NCBI RefSeq assembly: GCF_020179605.1
Contig: NZ_JAINZO010000001.1
Span: 1,336,789 to 1,400,788, forward strand
DNA length: 64,000 nucleotides
DNA from: Geomonas agri
Lineage (GTDB): Bacteria > Desulfobacterota > Desulfuromonadia > Geobacterales > Geobacteraceae
Direction of reading: 5' to 3'
Shown here: in pieces, positions 1-12,100 of the stretch
How positions within the stretch are numbered: the first letter of the stretch is position 1
Layout: each line of letters begins with the position of its first letter
The notes under the pieces: generated by a model
Told to the model about the DNA's origin: nothing
Databases searched by the model: none
Seen by the model: only the letters and a program-made list of their open reading frames with translations
Made by a program: the position numbers and the translations under genes

Positions 1-2
1 CG

Positions 3-3000
3 ACCATCAAGGTGCAGACACCGCAGCAAACGGTGATTGGAGACAACTCCCCCTTCTACCTCCCTGCCGGCAAACGTCCCTGGTTCCCCCGTCCCGATGC
101 GCCGCGCCGCGCGGCGGTCAGCGCCTTCGGTTTCGGCGGCTCCAACTTCCACGTGGTCCTCGAGGAATACTCGCCCAAGAAACAGTGCGTGGACTGGGAC
201 GGCAACACCCAGATCCTGACCTTCTCCGGCGCTGACGGCGCCGCCTTGGCCGGCAAGCTTGATTCCGTTCCCGCTGATGCCACCTGGGGCGCCCTGCGCG
301 ACCTGGCGCTTGCTTCCCGCACCTCCTTTGACGCCAAGGCCCCCTGCCGTCTCGCGCTTGTCGTTGAGCGTGGCAAGACCAACCTTGCTTCGCTGGTGAA
401 GAACGCGCGCGCCATGCTGGACAAGAACTCCAAATCCGCCTGGCAGACCCCGGACGGCGCCTACTTCGCCTGCGGCGGTGCGCCCGGCAAACTCGGCATG
501 CTGTTCCCCGGCCAGGGGTCCCAGTACACCGGGATGCTTAACGATCTCGCCTGCGGTTTCCCGCAGGTGCTGGACGCCGTTGCCGCCGCCAACGAAGGAT
601 TTATCAGCGCCGACGGTAAGTTGCTTTCCGACCTGATCTACCCCCCCTCCGCCTACGATGACGCGACCCGCGCCAGGCAGGAGGAGGAACTGCGCGCCAC
701 CCAAGCCGCCCAGCCCGCCATCGGCGCCACCAGTCTCGGAGTGCTGCGCGTGCTGCGTGACTTCGGCGTGGACGCTGACGCCGTCGCCGGTCACAGCTAC
801 GGCGAGCTCACCGCCCTGTGCGCTGCCGGCAGGCTTGATGAGAACGCGCTGCACGAGCTGTCCCGCCTGCGCGGCGAGCTGATGGGCGCCGGCGCTGGTG
901 ACAAGGGGAGCATGCTGGCAGTGTCCGCACCCCTGGAGAAAATCGCCGAAGCCGTCGCCGCTGAGAAGCTTGATCTGGTTATCGCCAATAAGAACGCCCC
1001 TACCCAGGCCGTCCTTTCCGGAGCTACCGCCGAGATCAAGCGCGCAGTCACTGTCTTCAAGGGGCTCGGCCTCACCTGCAAGGAACTGCCGGTTGCCGCC
1101 GCTTTCCATAGCGCGCTGGTCGCCGACGCCGCCAAGCCATTCCTGGCCGCGCTGGAAAAGATCGACATGCCGCAGGCGAAGATCCCGGTCTACGCCAACA
1201 CTACCGCTGCCGTCTACCCGGCCGACGCGACCGCTGCCAAGGCACAGCTCGCCGCACAGCTCGCCAAGCCGGTCGAGTTTGTCGCCGAGATCGAGGCGAT
1301 GTACGCCGCCGGGGTTACCAACTTCGTCGAAGTAGGCCCGGGTAACCGCCTGACCGGCCTCGTCCAGGCTACCCTCGGTAATCGTCCTCACCTCGCTTTC
1401 GCCCTCGATGCCTCCTCCGGCAAGCGTGGCGGCGTCGCCGACTTGGCCCGCACCGTGGCGCAGCTTGCCGTGCTCGGCTACGACGTCAACCTTGCTCTTT
1501 GGGATGAGGGCCATACGGCCGCCCCGGCACCGACCGGCAAGAAGCCTGCGCTGACCATCCCGTTGTGCGGCGCGAACTACGTGAAGGCCAAGCCTAAGAA
1601 GCCGCCGGTCCAGCCGAAACCTGCTATGGTGGCGGCGCCGCAGGCTCCCGCCGCTCCCGCTGCAGCTCCTGCTGCAGCTCCTGCTGCTTCGGTCCAGGCC
1701 GCAGCCGTGGCACCGCAAGCTGCCTATCAAAATGCCGTACCCGCAGCGCCTGCCTATCAGCCACAGACTGTCGCTCAGCCGGCTGCTCATGCGACTCTCA
1801 ACGAGTCCCTGCGCCTGGCCCGCGAAGGCATGGCCGTCCTGCAGAAGATGCAGGAGGACACCGCGCTGCTGCACCGCCGCTTCCTCGAAGGACAGGAAGC
1901 CGCGGCTAAGACCTTCCAAACACTTCTCGAGCAGCAGCAACGGCTTATCCTGGGCGCACCCATGGCTCCCGCCACCTACGCGGCTCCGACCGCCGTTGCA
2001 CCGGCCGCACCCGTTGCCGCCCCGCAGGCTCCCGCTTACGTTGCTCCGGCCGTAGCTGTTGCGGCTCCGGTTGCCGCTCCTGTTGCAGCACCGGCGGTTG
2101 CCAAAGCGGCTCCGTCGCCTGTCGTGGTCGCGCCCGCAGCGCCTGCTGCTCCGAAAGGCGCTGACGCCGGTCACATCACCCAGACCCTGTTGACCGTCAT
2201 CTCCGAAAAGACCGGATATCCCATTGAAATGCTTGAGCTGGACATGGGGATGGATTCGGACCTCGGCATCGACTCCATCAAGCGCGTCGAGATTCTCTCC
2301 ACCTTGCAGGAGCGCCTCCCCGGCTCCCCCGTGATCGGGCCTGAGCACCTGGGCACCCTGCGCACTCTCGGAGACATCGCCGGACACCTCGCCGCCGGTG
2401 CCGTTGCAACCGCTGACGCTGCGCCTGCCGCTGTCAGCGCTGCCGCGCCTGTTGCCGCTCCGCAAGCCGGTGTCGCCGCTAGCCAGGTAACAGAAACTCT
2501 CCTCGCCGTTGTCAGCGAGAAGACCGGCTACCCGGTGGAAATGCTTGAGCTTGAGATGGGCATGGATTCCGACCTCGGCATCGACTCCATCAAGCGCGTC
2601 GAGATCCTGTCCACGCTGCAGGAGCGCCTCCCCGGCTCCCCCGCTATCGGGCCCGAACATCTCGGTACCCTGCGCACTCTGGGCGATATCGCTGGCCATC
2701 TTGCTGCAGGTGCGGTCTCTGTAACCGCTGCGGCGACCGCTGCTATTGCCGTTGCCGCCCCCGTCGCTGGTATTGGCGCCGCACAGGTGACCGAGACTTT
2801 GCTGGCGGTTGTAAGCGAGAAGACCGGCTACCCGGTTGAAATGCTCGAACTGGAAATGGGCATGGACTCTGACCTCGGCATCGACTCCATCAAACGGGTC
2901 GAGATCTTGTCCACGCTGCAGGAACGCCTTCCCGGTTCTCCCGCCATCGGTCCCGAGCACCTAGGCACCTTGCGTACCCTGGGTGACATCGCCGGGCACC

Positions 3001-6000
3001 TCGCGGCGGGCGCGGTTTCGGTAGCGTCCGCAGCTCCGGTAGCAGCGCCACAAGCTGCGGTCGTGGCTCCTGCCGGCGCAGACGTCGCCGCCGTCCTGCT
3101 GGAGGTAGTCAGCGAGAAGACCGGTTATCCCACCGAAATGCTTGAGCTAACCATGGGCATGGACTCCGACCTCGGCATCGACTCGATCAAGCGCGTCGAG
3201 ATCCTTTCCACGCTGCAGGAGCGCCTACCGGGCTCGCCGACCATCGGCCCGGAACACTTGGGCACCCTGCGCACCTTGGGTGACATTGCCGGCTTCCTCG
3301 GCTCCGGTTCTGCCGCTGCCCCGGTTGCGGCCGTAGCAGCCCCGGCTGCAACCGCTACGCCGGTTGTTTCCCCTGCTGCCGGCGTCGATCACGCCGCCGT
3401 CTGCCAGGCTCTCCTCGACGTCGTCAGCGACAAGACCGGCTACCCGGCCGAGATGCTGGAACTGACCATGGGCATGGACTCCGATCTCGGCATCGACTCC
3501 ATCAAGCGGGTCGAGATCCTTTCCGCCCTGCAGGAGCGCCTCCCGGCCTGCCCGGCCATTGGCCCGGAGCACCTGGGAACCCTGCGTACTTTAGGCGATA
3601 TCGCCAACTTCCTCGCTGGGCCGGCACAGCCTGCTGCTGCAGCTCAGGCCACCCCGGCCGCCCCCGCTGTCGCCGAGATCGCTGCACCTGTCGCTACCGA
3701 GGCAGCCCCTGCCATTGCAGCTGCCGCTCCGGTGGAAAGCCCCGCCCACCCTATCCAGCGCAGTTCAATGATCCCGGTGCTGCTCGGCGACAGCGATGAC
3801 GATGCCATCACCCTCGCCAATGACGGCGAGATCTGGGTTACCGACGACGGTTCCGCATTTGCCGCAGAACTGTGCGGCATCCTGCTTGAACACGGCTGCT
3901 CGGTCCGCAAGGTGAACGCGGCACAGGCACAGCAGATCGCTCCGGCTGGGAAGCTCTCCGGCCTGGTCATCTGCGCGCCGGTGGCCGGTACCGATGACCT
4001 CTTCCTGGAGAACGCTTTCCGGCTGCTTAAGAACGCCGCTGCGGCCTTGGGCGAGTCCGGGCGCGCCGACGGCGCTGTCTGCGTCACCGTTTCCCGCCTG
4101 GACGGGGCCTTCGGCTTCGGTTCCGGCAAGACCTTGAAGGATCCCCTTTCCGGCGCACTGGCCGGTCTCACCAAGACCGCCGCTTTCGAGTGGCCGGAGG
4201 TTTCCTGCAAAGCTATCGACCTGGGCGAGTTCGCCCATCCCGCAGCCGCGGCTGGCGCTGTTGCCATCGAGATGCTGCGTCGCGGCCCGGTCGAGGTCGG
4301 CTTAACCCCGGAAGGTCGCTTTGGCCTGCAGACCGCCGTTCTTCCTGACGCCCCCGCTCCGGTCGATCCAGCCCTGGAGAAGGGTGACGTTGTGGTCATC
4401 ACCGGAGGCGGTCGCGGTGTTACCGCCGTTTCGGCGCTGGCACTCGCCAAGGAATACCATCCGTTCCTGGTGCTCCTGGGACGCAGCCCCGAGCCGCAGG
4501 AAGAGCCCGTTTGGCTCACCGGCATCACTGATGAGGCCGAAATCAAGCGCGCCATCATGCAGAACGCCACCGGCAAGCTCCATCCTCGTGAAATCGAGGA
4601 GCGTTACCGCTCCGTGGTGGCCGGACGCGAACTGCGTGAGACGCTGACCGCCATCGCCGCCACCGGCGCCGAGGCCATCTACCGTTCCGTCGATATCCGT
4701 GACCAGAGCGCGATGGAACTCCTGCTCGGTGAGGTGCGTCGCGCCCACGGCCCGATCCGCGGCGTCGTACACGGCGCCGGCGTCCTGGCTGATCGCCTCA
4801 TCGTGGACAAGACCCCGGAGCAGTTCGAACAGGTCTACAGCACCAAGGTCCATGGTCTGCGCGCCCTGCTGCACGCGACCCGCAACGACGACCTGAAGTT
4901 CGTCGCCCTCTTCTCCTCCTCCACCGGCCGTTTCGGTCGCGTGGGCCAGGTGGATTACGCGGTGGCCAACGAGGTGCTCAACAAGACGGCCCAGGCCGAG
5001 GCGCGCCGCCGCACCGGCTGCCGCTGCGTCAGCATCAACTGGGGGCCGTGGGACGGTGGCATGGTCACACCGGCGCTGAAAAAGGTGTTCGCTGCTGAAG
5101 GGATCGGTGTCATCGGCCTTGTCGATGGTGGCGAGTTCCTGGCCCGCGAAATCTCCGCTGCCGATGCGCCGGTGGAGATCGTCGCCATCGCCCAGCTCCC
5201 CGAGCAGGTAAGCGCCGCCGCGCCCGCAGCCGGTAAGCCGCAGAGCCTATCCGAAGCCTTCTCGCTTACCCTCACCGTGCCGGAATACCCCTTCCTGCGC
5301 TCCCACGTCCTGGACGGTAAGGCCGTACTCCCGATGGCGATCATCGTCGAGTGGCTCGCCCACGGCGCGCTGCACGGCAACCCCGGTTTCCGCTTCCACG
5401 GCTTCAACGACCTGCGCATCTGCAAGGGCGTGGTCTTCGAGGATAACACCCCGTTCACCCTGAACGTAATGGCGGGCCGTGCGGAAAAACGCGAATCGTT
5501 CTGGCTGGTTCCGGTTGAACTGAGCAGCCCGGGCGTCAACGGCAAAACCATCCTGCACGCCCGTGCCGAGATCGTGCTGGCGACCAAGCATCCCGAAGGG
5601 ATCCGTTCCATCAAGGAAATCCCGAGCACCCCGTACGCCCCGCACGACGGCGTGATCTACAACAACGAGCGCCTGTTCCACGGGCCGGACCTGCACGGCA
5701 TTGAGCAGGTGGACGGCTGCTCCGCCAAGGGGATCGCCGCGTCCGTCAAGGGTGCACCGGCGCCCGCCAAATGGATCAGGCGCCCCTTGAGGAGCTCCTG
5801 GCTCACCGACCCGCTAGTCCTCGACAGTGCTTTCCAGATGATGATCCTCTGGAGCTTCGAGCGCTTCGGCGCCGGTTCGCTCCCCTGCTTCGCCGGCCGC
5901 TACCGCCAGTTCCAGGAGTCCTTCCCGCGCGAAGGCGTCCAGGTGGTCATCCGCGTCACCTCCGAGAGCCAGCACGGCGCCAGCGCAGACATGGAGTTCC

Positions 6001-6125
6001 TCGACCGCAGCAGCGGCAAACTGGTGGCGCGCCTCGAAGGATACGAGTGCGTCATCGACCCGTCCCTGAAACAGGCCTTCCAGCGCAACAAGCTTAGGAC
6101 CGTAACTGTTGTGGGGGCGGCATAG
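3..6125 (+). CDS. pfaA: PfaA-type polyunsaturated fatty acid/polyketide synthase, 5'-truncated by the window
   Basis: This multidomain iterative synthase builds polyunsaturated acyl chains on tethered carrier domains. The gene is cut by the window start: the first full codon is at nt 3 and the visible 2040 residues open inside the end of a ketosynthase ([18 protein letters not shown]). Next come a malonyl-CoA acyltransferase ([18 protein letters not shown] with the active Ser near residue 265), an Ala/Pro linker, five tandem acyl carrier domains ([13 protein letters not shown], Ser codons at nt 2274, 2586, 2886, 3183 and 3498), a ketoreductase (ITGGGRGVT near residue 1466) and a C-terminal dehydratase-like fold ([14 protein letters not shown]). 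This order matches PfaA of PUFA synthases. The stop lies 2 bp before the PfaC-type gene, so the two are cotranscribed. The product class is inferred from domain order; the exact chain is unknown. Confidence 0.9.
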   Translation, partial: TIKVQTPQQTVIGDNSPFYLPAGKRPWFPRPDAPRRAAVSAFGFGGSNFHVVLEEYSPKKQCVDWDGNTQILTFSGADGAALAGKLDSVPADATWGALRDLALASRTSFDAKAPCRLALVVERGKTNLASLVKNARAMLDKNSKSAWQTPDGAYFACGGAPGKLGMLFPGQGSQYTGMLNDLACGFPQVLDAVAAANEGFISADGKLLSDLIYPPSAYDDATRARQEEELRATQAAQPAIGATSLGVLRVLRDFGVDADAVAGHSYGELTALCAAGRLDENALHELSRLRGELMGAGAGDKGSMLAVSAPLEKIAEAVAAEKLDLVIANKNAPTQAVLSGATAEIKRAVTVFKGLGLTCKELPVAAAFHSALVADAAKPFLAALEKIDMPQAKIPVYANTTAAVYPADATAAKAQLAAQLAKPVEFVAEIEAMYAAGVTNFVEVGPGNRLTGLVQATLGNRPHLAFALDASSGKRGGVADLARTVAQLAVLGYDVNLALWDEGHTAAPAPTGKKPALTIPLCGANYVKAKPKKPPVQPKPAMVAAPQAPAAPAAAPAAAPAASVQAAAVAPQAAYQNAVPAAPAYQPQTVAQPAAHATLNESLRLAREGMAVLQKMQEDTALLHRRFLEGQEAAAKTFQTLLEQQQRLILGAPMAPATYAAPTAVAPAAPVAAPQAPAYVAPAVAVAAPVAAPVAAPAVAKAAPSPVVVAPAAPAAPKGADAGHITQTLLTVISEKTGYPIEMLELDMGMDSDLGIDSIKRVEILSTLQERLPGSPVIGPEHLGTLRTLGDIAGHLAAGAVATADAAPAAVSAAAPVAAPQAGVAASQVTETLLAVVSEKTGYPVEMLELEMGMDSDLGIDSIKRVEILSTLQERLPGSPAIGPEHLGTLRTLGDIAGHLAAGAVSVTAAATAAIAVAAPVAGIGAAQVTETLLAVVSEKTGYPVEMLELEMGMDSDLGIDSIKRVEILSTLQERLPGSPAIGPEHLGTLRTLGDIAGHLAAGAVSVASAAPVAAPQAAVVAPAGADVAAVLLEVVSEKTGYPTEMLELTMGMDSDLGIDSIKRVEILSTLQERLPGSPTIGPEHLGTLRTLGDIAGFLGSGSAAAPVAAVAAPAATATPVVSPAAGVDHAAVCQALLDVVSDKTGYPAEMLELTMGMDSDLGIDSIKRVEILSALQERLPACPAIGPEHLGTLRTLGDIANFLAGPAQPAAAAQATPAAPAVAEIAAPVATEAAPAIAAAAPVESPAHPIQRSSMIPVLLGDSDDDAITLANDGEIWVTDDGSAFAAELCGILLEHGCSVRKVNAAQAQQIAPAGKLSGLVICAPVAGTDDLFLENAFRLLKNAAAALGESGRADGAVCVTVSRLDGAFGFGSGKTLKDPLSGALAGLTKTAAFEWPEVSCKAIDLGEFAHPAAAAGAVAIEMLRRGPVEVGLTPEGRFGLQTAVLPDAPAPVDPALEKGDVVVITGGGRGVTAVSALALAKEYHPFLVLLGRSPEPQEEPVWLTGITDEAEIKRAIMQNATGKLHPREIEERYRSVVAGRELRETLTAIAATGAEAIYRSVDIRDQSAMELLLGEVRRAHGPIRGVVHGAGVLADRLIVDKTPEQFEQVYSTKVHGLRALLHATRNDDLKFVALFSSSTGRFGRVGQVDYAVANEVLNKTAQAEARRRTGCRCVSINWGPWDGGMVTPALKKVFAAEGIGVIGLVDGGEFLAREISAADAPVEIVAIAQLPEQVSAAAPAAGKPQSLSEAFSLTLTVPEYPFLRSHVLDGKAVLPMAIIVEWLAHGALHGNPGFRFHGFNDLRICKGVVFEDNTPFTLNVMAGRAEKRESFWLVPVELSSPGVNGKTILHARAEIVLATKHPEGIRSIKEIPSTPYAPHDGVIYNNERLFHGPDLHGIEQVDGCSAKGIAASVKGAPAPAKWIRRPLRSSWLTDPLVLDSAFQMMILWSFERFGAGSLPCFAGRYRQFQESFPREGVQVVIRVTSESQHGASADMEFLDRSSGKLVARLEGYECVIDPSLKQAFQRNKLRTVTVVGAA
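2160..3620 (+). repeat. Five tandem acyl-carrier-protein repeats inside pfaA
   Basis: Five near-identical units of about 300 bp encode carrier domains, each with the same [17 protein letters not shown] core, joined by Ala/Pro/Val spacers. The phosphopantetheine Ser codons are 312, 300, 297 and 315 bp apart. Units 2 and 3 are the most alike at the protein level. Carrier number in PUFA synthases is known to affect yield. Confidence 0.95.
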
Positions 6126-6127
6126 GC

Positions 6128-9100
6128 ATGAAGCAGCAGTCGCCTTCCGTGGCAATCGTCGGCCTGGGCGGGATCTTTCCCGACGCGCCGGAACTGACAA
6201 CATTCTGGGAAAACATCCGTAACGCCAAGAGCGCGGCGCGCGAGGTCCCGGCAGGACGCTGGGCCCTCGCGGCTGACGCCGCTTTCCATCCCGAGGCCGG
6301 CAAGCCGGACCACGTCTACTCCAAGCGTGGCTGCTTCATCGACAGCCTCCCTCCCCTGTCCTCGCTTTCGGGGCTGCACATCGACTCGAAGCTCGCCGAC
6401 GGGCTGGATCCCGCTTTCCAGCTGCTGCTGCACGCCGGCAAGCGCGCATTCGACAGCGCGGTAACCGCCAAGCTAGACCGCTCCCGTATCGGCGTCATCA
6501 TCGGCAACCTAGCCCTCCCCAGCGAAAAATCCGCTGAGCTCTCCCGCGCCCTGCTGGGCCGCACCTTCGAGGAAAAACTCCTGGGGCACGCCGGTAATGA
6601 TCCGATCCCCAACCCGCTCAATCGCTACGTGGCCGGGCTCCCGGCCGGGCTTCTGGCCGCCGCACTCGGGTTGGGTGGCGGGTGCAGCACGCTGGACGCA
6701 GCCTGCGCCTCCTCGCTCTACGCCATCAAGCTCGCCTGCGACGAACTTCTTTCCGGCCGTGCCGATGCCATGCTGACCGGCGGCCTGTCCCGTCCCGATC
6801 CGCTCTACACCCAGATGGGTTTCGCCCAACTGCGCGCCCTGTCGCGGCGCGGCATCTGCTCCCCCTTCGACGCCTCCGGCGACGGCTTGGTAGTGGGCGA
6901 AGGAGCCGGCATCTTCGTGCTGAAGCGCCTGGATGACGCCATCGCTCAGGGCGACCGGATCTACGGCGTTATCAAGGGAATCGGCCTCTCCAACGACGTG
7001 GGCGGCAGCCTCTTGGCACCCATGGCAGACGGGCAGCTGCGCGCCATGCGCTCCGCCTACGAGAAGGCCGGCTGGCAGCCGCAGGACGTGGACCTGATCG
7101 AGTGCCACGCCACCGGTACCCCGGTCGGCGACGCCACCGAGGTCGGCAGCCTCAGGGAACTGTGGGGCGACGTCTCCGGCAAGGGATGCGTGATTGGCTC
7201 GGTAAAGTCCAACATCGGCCACCTGCTGACCGCCGCCGGCTCCGCTGCTTTGACCAAGGTGCTCCTGGCCATGGCCGAGGAAACCTTGCCGCCTACCGCG
7301 AACTTCAAGCAGGCGCCGGAGAATTTCCGGCTGGAAGAGAGTCCGTTTAAGGTACTGCAGGGCGCAACCCCGTGGCAGCGTCGCGCAGACGGCGTGCCCC
7401 GCCGTGCTGCCGTTTCCGCGTTCGGTTTTGGCGGCATCAACGCGCACCTGCTGGTCGAGGAATGGCTCCCGTCTGGTGCGAGTGCCGTTGCCGCAGAGCC
7501 CCCGAAAAAGGGTGGCCCGGTGGCCGTGGTCGGGCTCGATGCCCGCTTCGGGAAATGGCAGGATTTGAAATCGTTCCAGTCCCGCGCCTTGGGCGGTGAC
7601 ACCGGTGCCAAGACCTCGCAGCCTAAAGACTGGTGGGGTGCTGAACAAAGCGCCTGGTTTGCCACCGAAAAACTGAAGGACACACCCTTCTCCGGCTATT
7701 ACCTGGACGAGTTTGCCCAACCGACCGACCAGTTCCGTATCCCGCCCAAAGAGTTGGAGGAGATGCTGCCGCAGCAGCTCCTTATGCTGCAGTCCGCCGC
7801 AGCCGCCATCAAGGATGCGGGGATGGACCGTGCAGACAACCTGTGCGCCGGGGTCTTTGTCGGCATCGCGCTCGATCTGAACAGCACCAATTTCGCCTTC
7901 CGCTGGACTATCGCGGACAAGGCGAAGGCATGGGCGCGGCAGCTTGGCCTGAAACTCTCCCCGGAGCAACTGGAGCAGTGGGTCGAGCAACTGCGCGACC
8001 AGGCGGGGCCGGCACTCACCGCGAACCGCACCATGGGTGCTCTTGGTAGCGTGGTCGCCAGCCGCGTGGCACGTGAATTCCGCTGCGGTGGCCCCAGCTT
8101 CACCATGTCCAGCGAGGAAAGCTCCGGCCTGCGCGCACTGGAAACCGCGGTGCGCCAGTTGCAGTCCAACGAAATAGACCGCGCCATCGTGGGAGCCGTG
8201 GACTTGGCTGGTGACTTCAGGGCCGTGATCGGCCAGCACCTGAACCGCCCCTACTCCGGCTTCGGCAGCGCCACCCCCTTCGACCAGTCCGCCGACGGCA
8301 CCGTGGTCGGTGAGGGCGCGGCCACCGTGATCCTGAAGCGCCTGGAAGATGCGGAGCGCGATGGCGATCGGATCTACGCCGTCATCGGCGGCGTTGGCAG
8401 TGCGAGCGGCGAAGTCATGCTTCCCGGCGTCCCCGCCTATCGTCACGCCCTGGAGCGTGCCTATGGCGAGGCGGAGGTCGCGCCCGCCAGCATCGGGCTC
8501 ATCGAGGCCCACGGCAGCGGCAACGCGGCTGAAGACCGGATGGAAGCTGCCGCCCTCACCGAGTTCTTCGACGAGCCCGGCCCTGCCGCGCAGTCGAGAC
8601 GGCTCCCCGTGGCCAGCGTCAAGGCCGACATCGGCCATACCGGCGCTGCATCTGGATTAGCCTCGCTGGTGCGTGGCTGCCTGGCGCTGTACCAGGAGAT
8701 CATCCCGGGAACCCGTTCCGGCGAACGTCCCGTCAGCCAACTCTCTGGCAACGGCGCCCTCTTCCTCCCCAACGGGTCGCGTTACTGGCTGAGAAACCGC
8801 AGCGAAGGCGCGCGCCATGCCGGCGTCAGCGTCTTCGGCGTGGACGGCAGCGTAAGCCATGTCGTGCTACAGGGTTACGAAAACGTGCCGGAGCGCACTG
8901 CCGTCGAACGCGTGGCGCCGCTGGCGGGCTGGGACGAGTTCCTGTTCAGCGTCACCGGTGCGGATCGCCAGGAGCTCGCGGACGGTGTGCGGCAGTTGCG
9001 GGAAACAGCAGAGAAAAGGCCGGCGCCGGATATGGCCGTTCTTTCCCGGCGCGTTTGCAAGGAAAGCAGCGCTTCCGGCGCACCGCTGGCCGTGTCTATG

Positions 9101-12100
9101 GTGGCCCGCAGCGCCGATGAGCTTGCTTCCCTCTGCCAACAGGGAGAGCGGATTCTACGCTCCGACGCGGCCTACGCGGAGTCGGTGCTGCACCCGTCCC
9201 AGCGCGATCGCCTCTTCTTCACCGCCAACCCGATTGGCAAAAACGGCAAGATTGGCTTTGTCTACCCCGGTTCCGGCAATCATTTCGCCGGCATGGGAAT
9301 GGAGCTCTCCGCCCGCTGGCCGGAGGTATATCGCCGCCAGGACGCTGAGAACCTCTACCTGCGGGAGCAGTTCCAGCCGGAGCAGTTCTGGAACGGCGCG
9401 TCCATCGACAGCGTGCACGAGAACCATCTCGCCGTGATCTTCGGGCAGGTGGCCACCGGATGCGCCGTGACCGACGTGGTGCAGCGCTTCGGGATCAAGC
9501 CCAATGCGGTAATCAGTTACAGCTTGGGCGAATCCGCCGGGCTCTTCGCCACCCGCACCTGGACCGAACGCGACCTGATGCTCACCCGCATGAAGGCCTC
9601 CACCCTGTTCACCCGAGATCTGGCAGGTGAATGCCGCGCCGCCCGCGAGGCCTGGGGCGAGCCGGACGGGAAGGAGATCAACTGGAGCATCGGCGTCGTG
9701 GACGCGCCCGCGCGCGAAGTGCGCCGCGCCCTCAAGAAAACCAGCCGTGTCTACCTTCTCATCGTCAACACGCCGGACGAATGCGTCATTGGCGGCGACG
9801 TGAAGTGGGTGAAGCATCTGGTGGCCATGCTCGACTGCCGCTTCTTCCCGCTGCAAGGGGTGACCACCGTGCATTGCGAGGTTGCGCGCCAGGTGTCGAC
9901 CGCCTACCGCGACCTGCACGTCTTCAATACCAACCCGCCTGCCGGTGTGACCTTCTACAGCGGCGCAGCCGGGAGTGCCTACCAGGTGAATCGCCGCAGT
10001 GCGGCCGAGTCGATCCTCGCCCAGGCTGTCGAAGGGATTGATTACCCCAAGGTGATCGAAGCCGCCTACGGCGAAGGGATCCGCTACTTCATCGAGATGG
10101 GCCCCGGCGCTTCCTGCAGCCGGATGATCGGGCGCATCCTCAATAACCGTCCCCACGTGGCCCGCTCGGTCTGTCAGCCCGGCACCGACGCCAACTCCGG
10201 CTTGTTGCGGCTTCTGGCACAACTCACCTCAGAGCGCGTTCCGGTCGACCTGGATCCGCTCTTCGTTACCACGCCGGATCTTCCGGTGCAGGCATCGGTA
10301 CTGGCATCCGAGCTTAAAGGGATTCGCTTCTCTACCGGAGGCGCACCCTTCGCGCCGAGCTTGCCGCAGGCCGGACAGGCTGCCCAGGTTACGGTAGTTG
10401 CAGCGACGTCTGCAGGGGTCAAAGCTCCTGCGGGACCGCATGTAGCGCAGCAGCCTTCAGGGATTCCTGCTCCGGCTACCACCGGTGCGACGGTAATGCC
10501 CGGCGTAAATAATCCGGTAAGTACGACTCAGGAGACAGCGGCTAATGCTGGCTTTACACCCGCTTCTCCGGCTATTGCGACGACAGTTAGCGCTGTTTCT
10601 CAATCGGTCTCCCAGCCGACGCAAAGTGCTGCGCAGTTCAAGGCCGCTCCTGCACCGGTCGCACAGGCTCCCGCTGTAGAACCGGTCGTCGATCCGCTGC
10701 TGAGCGACTTTGCCCGTGCCCGGGACGCGCACCAGCAGGCCCACGATACTTACCTCCGGGTTGCCAACGACCTGAGCCGGTCCATCGCCGACGCATTGTC
10801 GCTGCAGATCTCCATCCAGGAGCAGATGCTGGCTGCGGGGATACCGGTTGATCAGGATCTCTTGAACCAGACTGCTTATACTGGGGCAATGGCCGCGGCT
10901 GGGGCCAGCGAAAGGCAAATCCCCTCTGTCTCCCCTTCGCAAAGGGGAGGACGCGAGGCGCGTGCAGCATTTGACGGCGGCAGCGCGGTGGTTCCGACTT
11001 CTACTACGGCGTCCGCTCCTGCTACGGCTTTGGTGTCTGCTACTGCTCCGGTGCCCGCCCCCTACCCTGGCGCGCTGCCGGCACTGTACGACTACGACAT
11101 GTGCCTGGAGTTCGCCATCGGGTCGGTGGCAAAGATGCTCGGACCGGAGTTCGCCGAGGCGGACAGCTACCCGACCAGGGTGAGGCTGCCGGACGTGCCG
11201 CTGCAGTTGGTGCACCGCATCGTGGCGCTCGAGGGCGAGCCAAAATCGATGACCAGCGGCCGCGTGGTCACCCAGCACGATGTTCATCCCGGCGCCTGGT
11301 ATCTGGACGGAAACCGCATCCCGACCTGCATCGCGGTCGAGGCGGGCCAAGCCGACCTGTTCCTGTCCGGCTACCTCGGCATTGACTTCATCACCAAGGG
11401 ACTCGCCGTGTACCGGCTCCTGGACGCCGTGGTGACCTTCCATCGCGAGCTTCCCGCGCCGGGAGAGACCATCAATTACGACATCCGCATCGAGCGCTTC
11501 TTCCGGCAGGGCGAGACCTGCCTGTTCCGCTTCCACTTCGAAGCGACCGTGAACGGGCAACCGCTTCTCTCCATGCGCAACGGCTGCGCCGGCTTCTTCT
11601 CCCAAGAGGAACTGGATGCCGGCAAGGGCATCGTCCGCGGCGCCATTGACCTGCGGCCCAAGACAGGTAAGTTGCCGGCTGACTGGCAGTACCTGGTCCC
11701 TATGCAACCCGCCTCCTACGATGCGCGGCAGTTGGATGCCCTGCGCTGCGGTGACCTCGCCGGATGCTTCGGCCCCCTCTTCTCGGGACTGCCGATCCAG
11801 CGCCCGCTCACAATCCCGGGCGGCAGGATGGAGCTGGTGCATCGCGTCATGGAACTGGTGCCCGACGGCGGCCGCTGCGGACTTGGTTTCATCCGAGCCG
11901 AAGCTGACATTCACCCGGACGACTGGTTCATCACCTGTCACTTCGTCGATGACCGCGTCATGCCCGGCACGCTCATGTACGAGTGCTGCATGCACACGCT
12001 ACGCATCTTCCTGCTGCGTCTGGGCTGGGTCGCCGAGGCCGACGGTGCCGCTTGGCAGCCGGTCCCCGGTGTCGCCAGCCAACTCTGCTGCCGCGGCCAG

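Noticed and set aside
6509..8638. A 709-aa open frame on the minus strand opposite pfaC
   Set aside because: It is a shadow of a strong high-GC gene: no domain, no ribosome site, and the plus-strand frame has clear KS motifs.
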